Assembly: GCA_946885335.1 (NCBI GenBank)
Contig: CAMPGG010000131.1
Coordinates: 1-8,849, forward strand
DNA: 8,849 nucleotides
DNA from: an uncultured Chitinophagaceae bacterium
Lineage (GTDB): Bacteria; Bacteroidota; Bacteroidia; Chitinophagales; Chitinophagaceae
Direction: 5' to 3'
In this document: positions 6,214-8,849 of the stretch, in pieces
How the letters are laid out: the number at the start of each line of letters is the position of its first letter
Position numbering within the stretch: the stretch's first letter is position 1
Translations under genes and position numbers: made by a program
The notes under the pieces: model-generated
Told to the model about the DNA's origin: nothing
What the model saw: only the letters and a program-made list of their open reading frames with translations
Database searches by the model: none

Positions 6214-7300
6214 TGATCTGCAAACGCTTCAACAGGAAGCCATCAAACTGCTAAAAGAATTAATAGCTACCCCTTCATTTTCTAAACAGGAAGATCAAAC
6301 TGCAGGCATTATCAGTCGTTACCTGGCAGAAAAAAAAATATACACCAGCCGGCTGGGAAATAATGTTTTTTCTTTCAACCAGCATTTTGATGCCGCCAAA
6401 CCTACTATCCTGTTAAACTCACATCACGATACTGTAAAACCAAATTCCGCCTATTCCAAAGACCCATTTAAGGCTATTATTGAAAACGAAAAACTATATG
6501 GCCTTGGGAGCAATGATGCTGGCGGCGCATTGGTTTCGCTGATTGCCGCTTTTGTACATTTTTATGATCAACCTGGTTTAAAATACAACCTGGCATTGGC
6601 TGCCACAGCAGAAGAAGAGATCAGCGGAAGTGGTGGCATTGAAATGGTTTTAAATAGCCCATATTTCAAAGAGCCATTGAAAGGCAAACAAATTGATTGC
6701 GCTATTGTAGGAGAGCCCACTCAATTACAACTGGCTGTTGCCGAAAGAGGTTTAATGGTATTAGATAATGTGGCTGTGGGCAAAGCGGGTCATGCTGCAC
6801 GCAATGAAGGTGAAAATGCTATTTACAAAGCATTGAAAGATATTGACTGGTATAAAAATCACCAGTTTGAAAAAGTATCTGGTTTGCTGGGACCCGTGCA
6901 AATGAGCATAACGGTTATAGAAACCGAAAACAAAGCGCATAATGTAGTTCCTGATAAATGTCATTTTATTGCTGACATAAGGGTGAATGAACATTACAGC
7001 CTGGAAGAGATATTGGATGTAGTCAGAAAAAATGTACAGTGCCAGGTGGAACCCCGAAGTTTAAGAATGCGATCATCAACCATACCCGCGGAGCATCCGC
7101 TTGTAAAGGCTGGTTTATCTTTAGGAAAAAAAACTTATGGTTCTCCAACAACTTCAGATAAGGCATTGATGCCGTTCCCTGCTTTAAAAGCGGGCCCCGG
7201 TGATTCAGCCCGCAGTCATACAGCTGATGAATTTATTTATCTGCAGGAAATAAATGATGGAGTTGAGTTTTATATTGACCTGTTAAAAAAGCTGTTATGA
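6206..7300 (+). CDS. argE: M20-family deacylase, probable N-acylcitrulline deacylase (ArgE type)
   Basis: Zinc-dependent M20 amidohydrolase that should remove the acyl group. Because ArgF' acts on the acylated substrate, the natural substrate is probably N-succinyl- or N-acetylcitrulline rather than acetylornithine (inference from the pathway). Metal and catalytic residues are visible: H74 and D75 (SHHDTV), D104 (GSNDAGG), E136/E137 (AEEEISG), E170 (GEPT) and H338 (SHTADEF). The lid/dimerisation domain starts near GKAGHAAR (192-199) and contains NVVPDK (246-251). Length 364 is slightly short but normal for the family. The start overlaps argB by 8 bases and the end overlaps argH by 4 (ATGA), so translation of the three is probably coupled. 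The related DapE and carboxypeptidase G2 are possible by sequence but unlikely in this operon. A run of nine A lies at 6330-6338. Confidence 0.9.
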   Translation: MNNDLQTLQQEAIKLLKELIATPSFSKQEDQTAGIISRYLAEKKIYTSRLGNNVFSFNQHFDAAKPTILLNSHHDTVKPNSAYSKDPFKAIIENEKLYGLGSNDAGGALVSLIAAFVHFYDQPGLKYNLALAATAEEEISGSGGIEMVLNSPYFKEPLKGKQIDCAIVGEPTQLQLAVAERGLMVLDNVAVGKAGHAARNEGENAIYKALKDIDWYKNHQFEKVSGLLGPVQMSITVIETENKAHNVVPDKCHFIADIRVNEHYSLEEILDVVRKNVQCQVEPRSLRMRSSTIPAEHPLVKAGLSLGKKTYGSPTTSDKALMPFPALKAGPGDSARSHTADEFIYLQEINDGVEFYIDLLKKLL

Positions 7301-8652
7301 AACTTTGGCAAAAAAAAATTCAGTCGTTAAAAGAAGTAGAAACATTTACGGTTGGCAATGACCGTGAGTTCGATATGCAGCTGGCTCCTTTCGATGTGCT
7401 GGGATCCATCGCACATGTAACGATGCTGGAGACGGTAGGCTTATTAGAAAAAGCAGAAAAGGAAAAACTAATTACAGAACTCCAGTCAATATATCATCAT
7501 ATACAGCAACCAGGCTCCGAATTTGGTATTGATGAAAGTGTGGAAGATATTCATTCCCAGGTGGAAATGATGCTCACAAAAAAACTGGGGGATAGCGGTA
7601 AAAAAATCCATAGTGCCCGAAGCCGTAACGACCAGGTGCTGGTTGATTTAAAATTATTTTTAAGGAGTGAATTGGAAACCATCGTTGAATCCGTTCATTC
7701 ATTATTCGATTTATTTCAACAACAAAGTGAAAAACACAGGTCTACCTTACTTCCCGGCTATACGCATTTACAATTAGCCATGCCTTCTTCTTTTGGATTA
7801 TGGTTTGGAGCATATGCCGAAAGCCTGGTGGACGATACCATTACCTTGAAAGCCGCTTACGATGTAATCAACAAAAATCCTTTAGGTTCAGCAGCCGGAT
7901 ATGGTTCCTCATTTCCTATCAACCGCAAACTAACCACGGAATTATTGGGTTTTGATGATTTGAATTACAATGTAGTGTACGCACAAATGGGAAGAGGAAA
8001 GGCAGAAAGAATTTGTGCACAGGCGCTGGCTAATGTAGCGGATACGCTTAGCCGCTTTTCCATGGACGCAACATTATACATGAATCAAAATTTTGGATTC
8101 ATCGGTTTCCCACCTGAATTAACTACAGGCAGCAGCATCATGCCACATAAAAAAAACCCGGATGTTTTCGAGATCATCCGTTCACATTGTAATCGCATCA
8201 AAGCGTTACCAAATGAGATCATGATGATGACGACCAATTTACCATCCGGCTATCATCGCGATCTGCAATTATTGAAAGAACATTTATTCCCCGCATTTTC
8301 AACTTTAAAAAATTGTATTGATATGGCAGGATTAATGATCTCCAATATGGAAGTAAAAGAAAATATCCTGGCAGACGAAAAGTATAAATACTTATTTACG
8401 GTTGATGCAGTAAACGAACTGGTAATGCAGGGCACACCTTTCAGGGATGCCTACAAGATCATTGGTCAACAAGTTGAAGAAAATTCTTTTGAGAGACCTG
8501 TAAGCAATCACCCAGGAAAGGCGCATGAAGGCAGTATTAATAATTTATGCAACACAGAAATAAATGAACAAATGCAAAAACTTATAAAAAGTTTCCCATT
8601 CATCCATGTCCATAAAGCCATTGAAAAATTGGTTGGCTCCCATAACGCTTAA
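7297..8652 (+). CDS. argH: Argininosuccinate lyase
   Basis: Splits argininosuccinate into arginine and fumarate, the last step of the pathway; the family acts as a homotetramer built from a long helical bundle. SARSRNDQV (106-114) binds substrate, GYTHLQ (154-159) carries a catalytic His, and the superfamily signature GSSIMPHKKNPD (278-289) holds the catalytic Ser280. The usual signature reads MPQKKNP; the His for Gln change does not touch the catalytic residues. Length 451 is typical. The ATG overlaps the argE stop (ATGA), classic stop-start coupling. Nine A (7310-7318) fall at codons 5-8, a slippage-prone place very near the start. It is the last gene of the operon; a hairpin terminator begins just past its TAA. 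Confidence 0.97.
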   Translation: MKLWQKKIQSLKEVETFTVGNDREFDMQLAPFDVLGSIAHVTMLETVGLLEKAEKEKLITELQSIYHHIQQPGSEFGIDESVEDIHSQVEMMLTKKLGDSGKKIHSARSRNDQVLVDLKLFLRSELETIVESVHSLFDLFQQQSEKHRSTLLPGYTHLQLAMPSSFGLWFGAYAESLVDDTITLKAAYDVINKNPLGSAAGYGSSFPINRKLTTELLGFDDLNYNVVYAQMGRGKAERICAQALANVADTLSRFSMDATLYMNQNFGFIGFPPELTTGSSIMPHKKNPDVFEIIRSHCNRIKALPNEIMMMTTNLPSGYHRDLQLLKEHLFPAFSTLKNCIDMAGLMISNMEVKENILADEKYKYLFTVDAVNELVMQGTPFRDAYKIIGQQVEENSFERPVSNHPGKAHEGSINNLCNTEINEQMQKLIKSFPFIHVHKAIEKLVGSHNA

Positions 8653-8687
8653 AAAAAATGGACACCAACCAGTGTCCATTCTTTCAA
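8651..8687. terminator. Bidirectional intrinsic terminator between argH and the convergent peptidase gene
   Basis: AATGGACAC (8657-8665) and GTGTCCATT (8672-8680) form a perfect 9-bp stem with a 6-base loop, CAACCA. On the minus strand the stem is followed by eight T (the A-run 8651-8658), a textbook intrinsic terminator for the peptidase gene. On the plus strand it is followed by the weaker tract TTCTTT, so argH termination may be less complete. It fills most of the 51 bases between the two convergent stop codons. Confidence 0.85.
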
Positions 8688-8703
8688 CAATAAATTAAAG
8701 AGA

Positions 8704-8849
8704 TTATTTTTTAGCAGGTAAGCCATATTCAGAGACCAGGTAAGTAATAGCAGTCATGGCTAATGCGCCGAGTTCCAGTTCTCTTTTGTTTACCGCTTCA
8801 AAAACATCGTTTGGCGCATGGTGCAAATCAAAATAACGTTGCGTTCCCG
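8704..8849 (-). CDS. M28-family metallopeptidase, C-terminal fragment (5' end beyond window)
   Basis: The last 47 codons and TAA of a minus-strand gene that enters from the right edge. The peptide reads GTQRYFDLHHAPNDVFEAV followed by NKRELELGALAMTAITYLV and ends EYGLPAKK. The QRYFDLHH...D block matches the C-terminal part of M28 zinc aminopeptidases/carboxypeptidase Q-like enzymes, where a His in this block is a metal ligand, and NKRELELGA is a typical tail in Bacteroidota members. These are commonly secreted or periplasmic exopeptidases, but the signal peptide would be outside the window. The gene is convergent with the arginine operon and shares its terminator, so it is not part of the operon. 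Family assignment from so short a stretch is by eye. Confidence 0.75.
   Translation of the reverse strand, partial: GTQRYFDLHHAPNDVFEAVNKRELELGALAMTAITYLVSEYGLPAKK

Noticed and set aside
8040..8170. argH signature MPHKKNP instead of MPQKKNP considered as an active-site defect.
   Set aside because: The catalytic Ser280 and both lysines are intact, and variation at this Gln is tolerated in relatives as far as I recall.

Overview
This window is one nearly complete arginine biosynthesis operon on the + strand. Its gene order, protein sequences and moderately AT-rich DNA point to a member of Bacteroidota. The closest resemblance by eye is to Chitinophagaceae-like Sphingobacteriia/Chitinophagia. 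The strongest taxonomic clue is an ArgF' transcarbamylase of the acylornithine type known from Bacteroides, which replaces ordinary ornithine transcarbamylase. Shine-Dalgarno sequences are scarce, as is usual in the phylum.

Layout: bases 1-219 form a leader region with no firmly assigned gene. It holds a possible 37-codon small ORF (12-125) and a cluster of CTGATAG/CTATCAG repeats. Then follow, all on the + strand and tightly packed, a GNAT-family acyltransferase (220-924), argG (934-2124), argC (about 2135-3178), argD (3241-4395), argF' (4424-5389, TTG start), argB (5407-6213), an M20-family argE-type deacylase (6206-7300) and argH (7297-8652). Several junctions overlap by 4 or 8 bases, which suggests translational coupling. 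A hairpin terminator (8651-8687) closes the operon. Beyond it the 3' end of a convergent minus-strand M28-family peptidase gene (8704-8849) enters from the right edge.

How the genes work together: the GNAT protein probably makes an N-acylglutamate. ArgB phosphorylates it, ArgC reduces it to the semialdehyde, ArgD transaminates it to N-acylornithine, ArgF' carbamoylates that to N-acylcitrulline, ArgE removes the acyl group to give citrulline, and ArgG and ArgH convert citrulline to arginine. The route therefore keeps the acyl group through the transcarbamylase step. The acyl group (acetyl or succinyl) is not settled by the sequence. B. fragilis uses succinyl, but the residue known to set specificity in ArgF' is Val here rather than the Pro or Glu of the two characterised types.

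I see no defence system, mobile element, CRISPR array, tRNA or rRNA. The points of real interest are the four-cysteine C-terminal extension of the GNAT protein, the Val at the ArgF' specificity position, lineage-type active-site substitutions in ArgD and ArgB, and the repeat-rich leader. I do not see a wholly undescribed system here.
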